Positions 45,492-54,217 of a stretch of 64,000 nt of DNA are shown one piece after another. This DNA comes from CAIKNB01 sp964415965 (GTDB taxonomy: Bacteria > Patescibacteriota > Patescibacteriia > 2-12-FULL-60-25). The stretch covers positions 102,075 through 166,074 of the forward strand of contig CAYQCK010000003.1 in NCBI GenBank assembly GCA_964415965.1, read 5' to 3'. Numbering within the stretch: position 1 is the stretch's first letter; each line of letters opens with the position of its first letter. The notes beneath the pieces are model-generated. The model did not search any database. It had not been told where the DNA came from and saw nothing but the letters and a program-made list of their open reading frames with translations. The position numbers and the translations under genes are program-made.

Positions 45492-46022
45492 ATGCCCAAC
45501 GACATCGCCAAGCTCGACGAATTCATCCGCAAAGTGGATGACATGAAGAAAGAGAACAAGCTGGACCTGTCCGCCGACCAGGACCTGTCCCTCGCGGTCA
45601 TGAATCTGGTCAGCATCGAGGAGCACTTCTTCTTCACCGGCGCCAAACTCGGCAAACCGGAATATTATGACCTCTTGGCCGAAGTCCGCGAGATGCGCAA
45701 AGGCCTGCTCAAGAAGCTCGTCGGCGAAACCGAAGGCGAGGTCTGGTGCATCTCCAAGCACCTCTTGGCCGCTTCGATGCGCCTCATGGAGGTCGGCACC
45801 AAGCAGCAAGGCCTAGGCAAAAAAGACGAGGCCCGCGAGCTGTTCCAAAAATCCTACGACCTCTACTCTTTGTTCTGGGGCCTGAACATGAAGCTCATTA
45901 GCGTTCCGGACGTCAAAGCCGTTGACGAACAGGCTGTAAACCGCCACGACACCGAAAAAACCGGCTTCATGGGCAAACTCGGCCAACTGGTAAAAAAAGC
46001 CATCGACTGCTGCCTGGAATAA
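45492..46022 (+). CDS. Helical soluble protein of unknown function
   Basis: 176 aa, all-alpha, no signal peptide. It contains SIEEHFFFTGAKL and a TPR-like pair of helices (GKKDEARELFQKSYDLYSLFWGL, about residues 112-134) and ends with CC near the C-terminus. It starts 1 bp after the preceding membrane protein gene. A terminator follows. Confidence 0.7.
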   Translation: MPNDIAKLDEFIRKVDDMKKENKLDLSADQDLSLAVMNLVSIEEHFFFTGAKLGKPEYYDLLAEVREMRKGLLKKLVGETEGEVWCISKHLLAASMRLMEVGTKQQGLGKKDEARELFQKSYDLYSLFWGLNMKLISVPDVKAVDEQAVNRHDTEKTGFMGKLGQLVKKAIDCCLE

Positions 46023-46040
46023 AATATTTTGAAACGCGAC

Positions 46041-46065
46041 AAAAGGAGCCCATTGGCTCCTTTTT
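46041..46065 (+). terminator. Terminator
   Basis: AAAAGGAGCC (46041-46050) and GGCTCCTTTT (46055-46064), then T. Confidence 0.9.
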
Positions 46066-46080
46066 CATTTAGCGACGCCC

Positions 46081-46221
46081 CACTTCGCAAGTGACCCCGG
46101 GGGTCTGGGGGTCCGCGCCAAGCGTGGTGGCAGGATAACTAACGTCGGCGACACCGAGAGCGGCATCGCGGACCCCCAGGACTTTTGCTACTTTTGGTCA
46201 CAAAAGTAGATAGGAGGGCTT
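46081..46221 (-). repeat. Structured repeat, copy 1 of 7
   Basis: About 140 bp with three pairings: CACTT/AAGTG (46081-46093), long stem GGGGGTCCGCG (46107-46117) with CGCGGACCCCC (46167-46177), and CTACTTTTG (46188-46196) with CAAAAGTAG (46201-46209). It contains the invariant GACACCGAGAGCG. It abuts the stop of the leftward HD-domain gene. Confidence 0.88.
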
Positions 46222-47097
46222 TCACTCTCTGATCATCGCCTTGGTCAGCTCTTCTTCCGAAGATTCAAGCACCGCGATGACGCGTCGATAGTCTTCTTTG
46301 GACTTGTCAGGCAAATCTTTCTGTCCGTCCACGATTTTCCGCAGTTGCGCGATGGCGCCGGCGTGATCCAGCCCGCCGCGGCCACGGAACGCCTGGTACT
46401 TGTCGATGACGGCCAAAACCCCGTACCTCTCCATGAGTTCCAGGACCTTTGAACCGGGATGGATATCATCCAAGGGCACACGGGCCGGGTTCCGTCCCTC
46501 CAGGATGTGGTGCGTCGCGGCGATGACGACGACTTCGTCGTCTATCGCCCCGCCGCGGTTGCGCTGCAGCACTTCATACGTCCAGTCGGCATGGTCGCGC
46601 CAGAACTCCAACATCGGTTTGGTCTCGACATCCACGCCCAGCTCCTGGGCCAGCACCGACCTGATGCCGACGGGATCCCGCGTTTCCGTCTCACGCATGA
46701 ACTCGGCGACCGTCTTCGGGACCGGCTTGCCGCCGACCGTCCTGAACGGATTGAACGGCATCTTGGGCGTGGCGAACAGCGTCTTGATGGCCGCCCGCAA
46801 GGCTGGCGACTTGGTTTCCGGACCAGACTTCCCGATGTCGTGCAGCAGGGCGCAAAGCATCAGCTTTTCACGCGTCATGCCCCGGATGTCGAGCTTGGGC
46901 CAGATTGCCCCGACCATCCGCGCCATGCAGATCGCGTCCTCCAGGTGTTCCCCCGTCTCGATTAGGCGTTCCCGCAACTCCGGACGTTCCTCCAGCCTGA
47001 AGTCCAACCCCAGCTTGGCGACCTGCTCCAATACGCGTTGCCTGGCGGCTTCCTCCGGAGGCGTTTCGGACGGCATGGGCATTCTCGGTTCAGGCAT
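46222..47097 (-). CDS. HD-domain phosphohydrolase-like protein
   Basis: 291 aa from the ATG at 47097. The metal-binding HD motif LLHDIGKSGPE (about residue 82) and later HHILEG and HPGSK/DKYQ residues fit the HD superfamily, often nucleotide or cyclic-nucleotide phosphohydrolases. TATAGC lies 6 nt before the ATG, with TATCCT just above it; the start may be leaderless. Substrate unknown. The 3' end touches a copy of the structured repeat. Confidence 0.8.
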   Translation of the reverse strand: MPEPRMPMPSETPPEEAARQRVLEQVAKLGLDFRLEERPELRERLIETGEHLEDAICMARMVGAIWPKLDIRGMTREKLMLCALLHDIGKSGPETKSPALRAAIKTLFATPKMPFNPFRTVGGKPVPKTVAEFMRETETRDPVGIRSVLAQELGVDVETKPMLEFWRDHADWTYEVLQRNRGGAIDDEVVVIAATHHILEGRNPARVPLDDIHPGSKVLELMERYGVLAVIDKYQAFRGRGGLDHAGAIAQLRKIVDGQKDLPDKSKEDYRRVIAVLESSEEELTKAMIRE

Positions 47098-47142
47098 ACT
47101 TGGGCTATAGGATAGCCGTCCCAGGGCATTTGGCAAATCCCG

Positions 47143-47502
47143 TTAACCAGTCAGGGCCCGCAGGGCCTCTTCCGTGCTGCCGACGAAAAACGTTTGGCCG
47201 CCCCGGTTGCTTTCGCGGATCAGCGCCTGCAGGCTCTCGCTTTGATAGCCCGAGAAGTCGCCCACGATAGCCAACTGGACGTGATACGTGACGGACTTCT
47301 GCAGGATCTCGCCGGCTAAGCCAGTGCGCAGATCGAAAAAATCCGGATTGATGTTATCCGCGTGCAGGATGATCTTCTTGGGCGACTGGACGGCGGGATG
47401 CGCCATCAGGTCCAAGGCATCGCCGGCCGTCCGGATGACGATGCCGTCCGCCAAGACCTCCGCGACCTTCTGCCCATCGTATTCATGCGTTTTGATTTCC
47501 AT
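47143..47502 (-). CDS. DUF4180 protein
   Basis: 119 aa from the ATG at 47502. It matches the DUF4180 family throughout: KTHEYDGQKVAEVLADGIVI at the start, then NPDFFDLRTGLAGEILQK and ESNRGGQTFFV. Function unknown. An extended -10 box TGC-TATGCT (47510-47515 on plus) lies 7 nt before the ATG: probably leaderless. An alternative ATG at 47514 lies within that box. Confidence 0.88.
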   Translation of the reverse strand: MEIKTHEYDGQKVAEVLADGIVIRTAGDALDLMAHPAVQSPKKIILHADNINPDFFDLRTGLAGEILQKSVTYHVQLAIVGDFSGYQSESLQALIRESNRGGQTFFVGSTEEALRALTG

Positions 47503-47519
47503 GCCGGGAAGCATAGCAC

Positions 47520-47544
47520 AAAACCCGGGTATTGCCCGGGTTTT
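47520..47544 (-). terminator. tRNA-Ser terminator
   Basis: AAAACCCGGG (47520-47529) and CCCGGGTTTT (47535-47544), just after the tRNA on the minus strand. Confidence 0.85.
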
Positions 47545-47548
47545 GTGC

Positions 47549-47638
<90 letters not shown>

Positions 47639-47837
47639 ATGCTCGGCCTTGCGACCTTCGTTCCGTTCACGCCTGCTGGCGCTCACCGCACTTCCGGTCG
47701 GGGCCTGCGCTCCCCATTCGCCCGCTGGCGAACGAGGGCCCCACCACATCGGATGCGCGGACAGCGTAACCGATTGAGGCTTGACGGTCAACCCGGGGCA
47801 TTGTAAGGCGCCGGATTATTCCTTAATCTATGGATAT

Positions 47838-48041
47838 ATGTCGACTCCCGACACCCTGCGCGCCCTGTGCTTCGATGAAGCCGGAGCCGCGCGCCCCAAG
47901 AACGACTGCCGCGCCAGCATCATCAACCATCTCATCTTGGAGGAAGGTTTGGATATCGACGAAGCCGAGGACCTGGCCGAGCAGACGCTCCGCCAAGCCA
48001 ACCTCTGGCCGGAGAATCCGACGGCACAACCGCTGCCGTAA
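47838..48041 (+). CDS. Small acidic protein of unknown function
   Basis: 67 aa from the ATG at 47838. TAATCT (47824-47829) lies 8 nt upstream. Acidic and helical (HLILEEGLDIDEAEDLAEQTL), no signal peptide. Weakly supported because it is short. Confidence 0.5.
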   Translation: MSTPDTLRALCFDEAGAARPKNDCRASIINHLILEEGLDIDEAEDLAEQTLRQANLWPENPTAQPLP

Positions 48042-48540
48042 ACAAGATCCCGGGTCGCGCTCCGCTTGCCCGGGATGCCTCGCCACGCGAGGCACTTATC
48101 CACCGTTGCGCTCTTGACGCGGTCCATGCGGCATGAGAAGAAATAGCCATGCAAGTCGGTAACGTCTCCGTCGCGACATCCGCAGTCCGCTCCGCAGTTT
48201 GCGCTGAGCGCCAGGTTCGACTCCCCCACGTCTGATCCCAGGTGGGTTTTTTCGTTCGCCGTCCGGCGTCGGATACCGATTCGACGCGGTCCGGTGAGCG
48301 GGGCAGGACTCATTGAGTCTCTCCCCTTCCAACATCGCGTTGGCTCACGGGATCCCAGATGCGGGTGTCGCCGTTCCCATGCTTGGCGGCGACGCAGCAT
48401 CGCCAGGAGGAAACCCCTCCCCCTCACCGGGGAGGGGTTTTCGTTTGCCCAGCCATGAACTCCAGCTGGAGCTTACCCCAGCCACCGAGCCGGGGCTGGA
48501 ATGACAGGTGGGTTAGTTGGGTCGGTTGGGTTAAAGAGTC
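48042..48540. other. Gene-free region with two terminator-like hairpins
   Basis: No supportable gene. It holds a CCCGGG palindrome (48049-48082); a hairpin CCCAC (48225-48229)/GTGGG (48242-48246) followed by six T; a strong hairpin AAACCCCTCCCC (48411-48422)/GGGGAGGGGTTT (48429-48440); and a TTCCAGC...GGAATGAC element ending near 48506. Both terminators point right without a recognised gene, so one or two small RNAs are possible. Confidence 0.45.
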
Positions 48541-48683
48541 CCACTTCGCAAGTGACACGGGGGACCGGGGGTCCATGCTAAGCGTGGCGCACAGGATAAC
48601 AGACGTCGGCGACACCGAGAGCGCATCATGGACCCCCGGAACTTTTGCTACTTTTGGTTACAAAAGTAGATAGGATGGCTTTT
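48541..48683 (-). repeat. Structured repeat, copy 2 of 7
   Basis: Long stem here GGGGGTCCATG (48567-48577)/CATGGACCCCC (48627-48637): two base pairs differ from copy 1 but still pair. The third hairpin has loop GTTA. Lies downstream of the lipoprotein gene at 48747-49505. Confidence 0.88.
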
Positions 48684-48696
48684 GGTAAAAGAAAAG

Positions 48697-48729
48697 CCCC
48701 CTCACACCAAAGTTTCTGATGTGAGGGGG
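48697..48729 (-). terminator. Terminator of the 48747-49505 gene
   Basis: CCCCCTCACA (48697-48706) and TGTGAGGGGG (48720-48729) with inner pairs, followed leftward by TTTTC. Confidence 0.82.
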
Positions 48730-48746
48730 GGCAGAGGTTTCGCCAG

Positions 48747-49505
48747 CTACCGGTGCATCCGGAAGTATGCAGAAGCAGTGTTCTGGCGGTGGGGTTCGCC
48801 GTTGTTGCGCGGAACCCCGAACATCCGAGTCATGGTCCCGACTTCGATGCCCGGGATGCCAGGGGCGCCGGGGTTGGTGACGAGGGCGAAGTCGACCTGA
48901 ACTTTGCCTACGCCACCGTTGTGGGGAAGGAAGACGTACCGGACGATCATGCCCGGCGGAACCAACGCTACGCGGTCGACGCGGCCGTTGCGGCGCGTGA
49001 CGTCCACGTACACCAGCTTCTCCCCTTCGCAATCCAGCGGCTTGATGTGCCCGCTCGCCCTGACCTCGACCATGAAGGTCTTGTTCAGGCTGTTGTCCAC
49101 CACGAGGGTGAGCGCGGGATCAGCTCCGCAGAAGGGGCCGGCGTACTCGGGGGAGATGATGACGTTCGCCGGAGGCACTGCCATCGGCGGCTGGCCCTGA
49201 GGCACGGCTGCCGTCGGCATGAGCGGGGGCTGGCCGGTCACCGGAGGAGCGGCCTGGGTCGGCACCGCTGCGGTCTGGGCCGGCACGCTAGTCGGCTTGG
49301 CCCGCGCTTCCCGACGGTCGCTCTCCATCTTCTCCAGGCAGGCCAGGTAGACCTCCTGAGAGGGGCTCTTCTGCCGGTCGCAGGTATCGCTGGATGAGTC
49401 GTACGCGCCTCTCCAGTCGGCGCCGGTCTTGATGGTCGCTCCGCACGCGCTGGTGAGGATCGAGACGATGATGACGAACGCTACGTACACGAGAGAACTC
49501 TTCAT
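48747..49505 (-). CDS. Lipoprotein of unknown function
   Basis: 252 aa from the ATG at 49505 (GGAGGAA 5 nt upstream). Signal with lipobox TSAC (Cys21), a Pro/Ala/Gln-rich spacer (about residues 70-115), then a beta-rich domain (LTLVVDNSLNKTFMVEVRASG...) of about 110 residues. Conserved Cys residues (FCGAD and LDCEG) may form a disulfide. It starts 147 bp after the lipoprotein gene at 49652-50230, with no clear promoter between, so co-transcription is possible. Confidence 0.75.
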   Translation of the reverse strand: MKSSLVYVAFVIIVSILTSACGATIKTGADWRGAYDSSSDTCDRQKSPSQEVYLACLEKMESDRREARAKPTSVPAQTAAVPTQAAPPVTGQPPLMPTAAVPQGQPPMAVPPANVIISPEYAGPFCGADPALTLVVDNSLNKTFMVEVRASGHIKPLDCEGEKLVYVDVTRRNGRVDRVALVPPGMIVRYVFLPHNGGVGKVQVDFALVTNPGAPGIPGIEVGTMTRMFGVPRNNGEPHRQNTASAYFRMHR

Positions 49506-49651
49506 TGGATTCCTCCACATTGGCGACTTGGTCGCCGTCTAGTCGATGGTTTTGGCTCGGCCCCACCCTTGCGGACGGGGCCGTCACCGGTCAACGGTTC
49601 AGCTCCACATGGCGAACTCCGAAAGAATTTCGAGTAGGGCCACCATAGCCG

Positions 49652-50230
49652 CTACTTCCTCCCCGAGTTGCCGCTGGTGCAGCAAATCGGATCCTTGGGG
49701 TTCGCCCGGCAGATCGCGTCGTGCTGGGCCTTGGTCGCCCTGGCGAGGTCCGCGACGTCCTGGTCGCTCGCTCCGCCCGACGCTCCCGGCGTGACGTAGA
49801 TGCGCGCGCCGCCCGAGCTGCGCTCCATGGCGACCGCGCCGTACGGCGTCGAGTCGGGGATGATGGCCGGAGCGCAGGCCGGGGAACCCGGCAAGCACGT
49901 CCTGACCATTCCCGGCGACCCGTATCCGTATCCGCCGTATCCGTATCCGCCGTAACCAGGCATCGCTCCCGGCATGCCCCCGCCGGACGTCTGTCCGCGG
50001 CAGTACATGTCGGCCTGCGAGCTGCCCATGGTCGGCGAGTTGCGCTTGATGCACTCGTCGAACTGGGCGCGGCTGTTGATGACCGTGTCGGTCGAGGTGT
50101 TGTACGGCCCGCGGGTCGTCGTCGTCCGGCTGTAGCCGTTCGGCGTGTTGACCTCGGTGGTCGCGCTCACCGTCCTGCAGCCCATCGTGGCGAGAACCAA
50201 TGCAACCAGCACCAATACGAGCTTGCTCAT
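49652..50230 (-). CDS. Lipoprotein with Gly/Tyr repeats
   Basis: 192 aa. Signal with lipobox ATMGC (Cys18), GGAGAT before the ATG. The middle has a Gly/Tyr-rich tandem (YGGYGYGGYGYG, about residues 94-105) and the C-terminus has paired Cys (PICC). Transcribed from a consensus promoter (50325-50353) with two palindromes above it. Function unknown. Confidence 0.75.
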   Translation of the reverse strand: MSKLVLVLVALVLATMGCRTVSATTEVNTPNGYSRTTTTRGPYNTSTDTVINSRAQFDECIKRNSPTMGSSQADMYCRGQTSGGGMPGAMPGYGGYGYGGYGYGSPGMVRTCLPGSPACAPAIIPDSTPYGAVAMERSSGGARIYVTPGASGGASDQDVADLARATKAQHDAICRANPKDPICCTSGNSGRK

Positions 50231-50324
50231 GTGATGATCTCCTTCGGGCTATGCCCGATTTTCGGTTGTCGAAGCCGTCCCAGCTGAAGTTTCGCACTTG
50301 GCTACACCTTCAGTAGAACAAACA

Positions 50325-50353
50325 AATATAACACAAAAAGCCATTCTTGTCAA
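50325..50353 (-). promoter_or_regulatory. Consensus promoter of the 49652-50230 gene
   Basis: Leftward TTGACA (50348-50353), 17 nt, TATATT (50325-50330), then TGTTTGTTCT, the same initial sequence as at the promoter 54218-54246. Confidence 0.87.
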
Positions 50354-50375
50354 GCCCCACCAGACAAAAAATATA

Positions 50376-50412
50376 GCTCAACAGAGCCCAATAATAGTGG
50401 CTTAACTAAGCC
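50376..50412 (-). promoter_or_regulatory. Paired palindromes above the promoter
   Basis: GCTCAACAGAGCC (50376-50388) and GGCTTAACTAAGCC (50399-50412). The nearer one is 22 nt above the -35 box, exactly as at 54269. Probable binding sites of an unidentified regulator. Confidence 0.55.
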
Positions 50413-50509
50413 AATAAACCGAGAATATACGGCTTGGATTCCAGCTAGAGTCCACCCTGGCCACCGAGCCGGGGCTGGGATGACAGGACAAGGAAGCGAA
50501 AGAACCTCG

Positions 50510-50648
50510 TTTCGCAAGTGACCACGGGGGTCTGGGGGTCCGCGCCAAGCGTGGTGGCAGGATAACTAACGTCGGCGACACCGAGAGCGGCATCGCGGAC
50601 CCCCAGGACTTTTGCTACTTTTGGTCACAAAAGTAGATAGAAAGGCTT
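50510..50648 (-). repeat. Structured repeat, copy 3 of 7
   Basis: Long stem GGGGGTCCGCG (50534-50544)/CGCGGACCCCC (50594-50604). In the first hairpin the left arm is changed (CGTTT). Preceded by a TTCCAGC element (about 50437-50485). Confidence 0.85.
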
Positions 50649-50728
50649 TCAATTTTATGACCAACCATGGATTCCAGCTTTCGCTGGAATGACACGTGGG
50701 TTAGTTGGGTCGGTTAGGTTAAAGAGTC

Positions 50729-50873
50729 CCACTTCGCAAGTGACAAGGGGGACCGGGGGTCCGCGCCAAGCGTGGTACGCAAAAACGCAAACGCCCGCGA
50801 CACCGAGAGCGGCATCGCGGACCCCCGGAACTTTTGCTACTTTTGGTTACAAAAGTAGAGAGAAGGGCTTTTG
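50729..50873 (-). repeat. Structured repeat, copy 4 of 7
   Basis: Long stem GGGGGTCCGCG (50755-50765)/CGCGGACCCCC (50816-50826). The loop region between the stem arms differs from the other copies. Tandem with copy 3, separated by a TTCCAGC...GGAATGACA palindrome (about 50668-50694). Confidence 0.85.
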
Positions 50874-50887
50874 CCGACAATATAGAT

Positions 50888-50919
50888 AAAGCCGCGGAAA
50901 CAAGTGTCTCCGCGGCTTT
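50888..50919 (-). terminator. Terminator of the 50941-51291 gene
   Basis: AAAGCCGCGGA (50888-50898) and TCCGCGGCTTT (50909-50919). Confidence 0.82.
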
Positions 50920-50940
50920 GCGTGGCGGGAAGCGCTGGGC

Positions 50941-51291
50941 TTAGTAGCCGTACGGCCGGCCGGGTGAGGACCAGCGGTTGTAGCCCGGGGTGCCGTAGTT
51001 GCCGTAGCTCGGGTAGTAGCCTCCGGCCTGGTACACCGGCAGCTGTCCGGGACGACCCGCGCGGATCCAGTAGCCGCACTCTTCGGCGGCGCCCGGATAG
51101 CCCGCGTTCTTCTCCAGACACAGCTGGTAGGCCGACTTCTCGGCCGTGTCTGAAGTGACCTCGGTCGAGAACAAACCAACATCAGATCTGCGTGCATGCG
51201 CCATTTCCGGCGTCGTATCACGCACCGTGGTCGTGTGGCCGCAGCCAGCGAGGGCGAACGCCAACATCATGGTAATGAGCAAAGGCTTCAT
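50941..51291 (-). CDS. Small lipoprotein with Tyr/Gly-rich tail
   Basis: 116 aa from the ATG at 51291 (GGGAGAG upstream). Lipobox LAGC (Cys18). A short helical middle contains a Cys pair (QLCLEK...EECGYW) and the C-terminus is Tyr/Gly/Pro-rich (YYPSYGNYGTPGYNR). Single-gene unit with its own promoter and terminator. Function unknown. Confidence 0.75.
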   Translation of the reverse strand: MKPLLITMMLAFALAGCGHTTTVRDTTPEMAHARRSDVGLFSTEVTSDTAEKSAYQLCLEKNAGYPGAAEECGYWIRAGRPGQLPVYQAGGYYPSYGNYGTPGYNRWSSPGRPYGY

Positions 51292-51358
51292 CTCAACTCT
51301 CCCAGACAGCCAGAGTGGCCGTCTTTTCTTGATGGTTTGAAGATTCGGGGAACGTATA

Positions 51359-51387
51359 TGTATACCATTTTTCCGTGTTTTTGTCAA
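51359..51387 (-). promoter_or_regulatory. Consensus promoter of the 50941-51291 gene
   Basis: Leftward TTGACA (51382-51387), 17 nt, TATACA (51359-51364). Confidence 0.82.
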
Positions 51388-51417
51388 CCCTCCAGGGTAT
51401 TTTCCGGCAAAGAAAAA

Positions 51418-51446
51418 CCCCCTCGCCTGCGAGTGCAGGGAGGGGG
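51418..51446 (-). terminator. Terminator of the 51486-53174 gene
   Basis: CCCCCTC (51418-51424) and GAGGGGG (51440-51446) with inner CCTGC/GCAGG, then TTTTTCTTT leftward. Confidence 0.85.
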
Positions 51447-51485
51447 TTGAGAGCCGCGTTGCGCGGCCCAAGGAGCGGCCTGACG

Positions 51486-53174
51486 TCACTTGCAGACGTC
51501 AGGATGCCTGGCGCAGTACGCGTCCAGGCCGGGGTTGCCCGAGCAGTTGCCGTTAGGGCAGTTCCGGACCACGACCGGAGGGGTCGTCGAGGTGGGCGGG
51601 GGCGCCACGCTCTTGTCCGGGACCTTGACCAGCACTTCCTGGCTCAGCTCGGTCTCGCCCGAAGCGTAGACCGCAGCCACGCGGTAAGCGTAGGTCGTGC
51701 CCGCGACCACCGTCGCGTCGTCGTAGTGGGTGACGCCGTTGGCCAGCGCGTTGAACGCCGTCCAATTCGTCTCGCCCACTGCCCGGCGCTCGTAACGGTA
51801 GCCCTTGGCTGCCTTCGGGATCTCGGGGTAGGTCAGCCTGACCTTGCCGTCGACGATGTTCGCCTGGGGCGCGAACATCTTCGAGAGCGAAGTGCCTTCC
51901 TTCAGGTTGAAGGTGTCGGCCTTGCCCCACGAGAAGATCGTGATGCACAGGCTGCCGATGGCCAGGAACATCATGAGGATGAACGACGCGGCCAGCAGCT
52001 GGCGGGCGCGCCGCGGGGCTCCCGTGGCGTCCTCGTCCGGCCAGCACATCCAGCCGACGAACCCGGTGAACAGGGCGCCGCAGAGCGCCGCGTACCACGG
52101 GAACCCGACGAACTTCTTGTCGCCGATGCCGAGGACCCACTTGATGGCGCCGATGGCCACGTCCACGATGCCGCCCAGGAGCGCGCCGATCTGGATGACC
52201 AGAGCGTCGAACTTGACCTGCAGCGGAGGGAAGAAGACCACGAGCGCGAGGAGCACGAGGAGCGCGTACCCGGCGTACACCAGGGAGCGCGCCGCCCGCT
52301 GCCGCCAGCTGAGCGTGTCGATGCCGTTGTTCTCCGCGTTCTCGAAGGAGAGGTAGGAGAAGATCCCGGCCAGCGTCGTCAGTACGAGCACCGACGGGAA
52401 GGGCATGAGCACGCCGATGGCGAGGACCGGCAAGAGCGCCGAATTGATCCGCGCTTTGGCCCGCTTGATGGCCGGTTTGAACATCTCCTGGTCGGCCAGG
52501 TTGATGTCCACGTTCGCCAGGCCCCTGAGGCCGGCCGTGATGAGCGTCTTCGCGATGCTCACGATGGCGTTGCTCGAGCCTTCGGCGAAGTCCACGCCCA
52601 GCTTGGCCATGTGCGCCACCAGGTCCACGACCATGAACAGCACTTCGCGGGCCATCAGGATGTACACCACCCCGAGGACGGCCAGCATGCGCGCGTCCAT
52701 GAGCGGAGCCAGGTTGACCGGATCGGCGACCACGTTCCCGACCGCCAGATGCGCGGCCAGGAAGAACCAGACGCCGAGCGAGAGCAGGCCGAGGAATGAA
52801 GCCGAAATCACGGTCATGACCGAGAAGTCGTCCAGCGGACGGAGTCCGTTCACGACAATCCAGGCCGAGAAACCGCTGGCGATCAGCAGCCCGACGATCC
52901 ACGCCGACTGCGGCACGGTCGTACCGAGCGCGAGGAGCATGGCGCCGAAGACGCCGACGAACAGCACGCCGACCACGACCCAGCCGATCCGGCGGAACGC
53001 CGGAGCGATGAGCGTGTCGTACGCCAGTCCCGCCAGGTCGACGAGCGCCTGGCCGGTCGCGGCGAACATGTTGCCGATGGCCGTCAGGAGCGCGCCGCCG
53101 CCCAGGAACTGGACGACCGCCACGAAGCCGACGAGCACGACGATCGAAAGCAATACCACTACCATGAGCTGCAT
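51486..53174 (-). CDS. Large polytopic membrane protein with FN3-like C-terminus
   Basis: 562 aa from the ATG at 53174 (AAGGAGA upstream). About ten helices over residues 1-420, then an extracytoplasmic fibronectin-III-like domain (about 430-520; KGYRYERRAVGETNWTAFN) and a Pro/Thr/Cys tail (NCPNGNCSGNPG). It follows the 53233-54120 gene by 58 bp, probably one transcript. A GC hairpin (GGGCCCG/CGGGCCC, about 53192-53210) lies in the gap. Function unknown. Confidence 0.75.
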   Translation of the reverse strand: MQLMVVVLLSIVVLVGFVAVVQFLGGGALLTAIGNMFAATGQALVDLAGLAYDTLIAPAFRRIGWVVVGVLFVGVFGAMLLALGTTVPQSAWIVGLLIASGFSAWIVVNGLRPLDDFSVMTVISASFLGLLSLGVWFFLAAHLAVGNVVADPVNLAPLMDARMLAVLGVVYILMAREVLFMVVDLVAHMAKLGVDFAEGSSNAIVSIAKTLITAGLRGLANVDINLADQEMFKPAIKRAKARINSALLPVLAIGVLMPFPSVLVLTTLAGIFSYLSFENAENNGIDTLSWRQRAARSLVYAGYALLVLLALVVFFPPLQVKFDALVIQIGALLGGIVDVAIGAIKWVLGIGDKKFVGFPWYAALCGALFTGFVGWMCWPDEDATGAPRRARQLLAASFILMMFLAIGSLCITIFSWGKADTFNLKEGTSLSKMFAPQANIVDGKVRLTYPEIPKAAKGYRYERRAVGETNWTAFNALANGVTHYDDATVVAGTTYAYRVAAVYASGETELSQEVLVKVPDKSVAPPPTSTTPPVVVRNCPNGNCSGNPGLDAYCARHPDVCK

Positions 53175-53232
53175 TTTCAATCTCCTTCTGTCCGGGCCCG
53201 ATTCCGGGCCCGGACCGGTTGTCAGACGCTCG

Positions 53233-54120
53233 CTACCATTCCCGCCGAGCTTTCGCCCGACGGGCTGCGATCTTGGAGCGGACACCGTCGACCGCTCCCG
53301 TGAGGCTGTCCACTCCAGTGGCCATCTCCTTCAGGGCCGCATCAGGCTTGTCGACGAGCTCCTCAGCCTTCTTGCCGAAGGCGCCGAAGAACTTCTTCTT
53401 GGCCTTCTCGAGCGTGCCCATGATGCCTCCGGCTTCCGGCGGCTTGATGTCGCCGTAGGCCAGCTTGAGGTGGGCGATCCAGGTGTCCTTGTCGAGGTCG
53501 ATGAGGGTGAGCATGAGGTTGAAAAGTTCCCACCTGTTGCCCACGATCTTTGCCCGATACGTCTCGAACGCCTTCTTGTCCTCTTCGGACAGGCTGGCGT
53601 GCTTGGCTTGGAACGCCCTCTGCCGCGCGACCTCGAGCGAGAGCAGCGCCGAGCTGAACGTCGCGCTCTCGAGCAGGAGACTCCGGGCCTTTTCCTTGGC
53701 CTCGGCCGTCGCCTTGCTCAGGTCCTGCTCCGTGATCTTGCCCTTGGTCCGCTGGGCATGTCCCAGCCCGTGGATGAAGCTATCGATCGCCTCGTCCAAC
53801 AGGCTGATGTACTCCTCGGGGACGCCGAGCGACTTGAGGCCGGTGCGGACAAGCTTGGGGTTCTGGATGAGCGCCGCGGCTCCGGCTGTCACCAGGCCTG
53901 CGGCATGGGTGCCGATGAGGCTCTCGACCGCGTCGAGGCCGCGCGACATCCACGGCTGGTTGGCCACTCGGCCGCCCAACCCGCCCGCCACGACCTGCAC
54001 CAGGTTCGAGAAGAACCTGACGTAGAACCGCGGATCGGACGCCATATCCTTGGCTTCTTCCTTGCCCTTCTTGCCGCGCCTGCCGCCACCAGAGTCATCC
54101 CTGCCCGTATCTTCTGGCAT
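53233..54120 (-). CDS. Helical cytoplasmic protein of unknown function
   Basis: 295 aa from the ATG at 54120 (GAAGGAA upstream). A disordered N-terminus rich in Asp, Gly and Lys (about 1-28), then an all-alpha body with amphipathic stretches and a basic C-terminus (SKIAARRAKARREW). No signal or clear membrane helix. First gene of a two-gene unit with the large membrane protein, driven by a consensus promoter at 54218-54246 with paired palindromes above it. Confidence 0.72.
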   Translation of the reverse strand: MPEDTGRDDSGGGRRGKKGKEEAKDMASDPRFYVRFFSNLVQVVAGGLGGRVANQPWMSRGLDAVESLIGTHAAGLVTAGAAALIQNPKLVRTGLKSLGVPEEYISLLDEAIDSFIHGLGHAQRTKGKITEQDLSKATAEAKEKARSLLLESATFSSALLSLEVARQRAFQAKHASLSEEDKKAFETYRAKIVGNRWELFNLMLTLIDLDKDTWIAHLKLAYGDIKPPEAGGIMGTLEKAKKKFFGAFGKKAEELVDKPDAALKEMATGVDSLTGAVDGVRSKIAARRAKARREW

Positions 54121-54217
54121 GTTCGTTTCCTTCTCCCCCGTTTGGGGGTTCTTCTGTTGCCGAAGTTGCCGCTCCTTGGGCGCGTCCCCGAATGGGACAC
54201 TCCTCAAAGAACAAACA

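Noticed and set aside
48195..48230. T-arm-like GGTTCGACTCC suggesting a tRNA or tmRNA
   Set aside because: The flanking stem does not pair and no D-arm, anticodon arm or acceptor is found.
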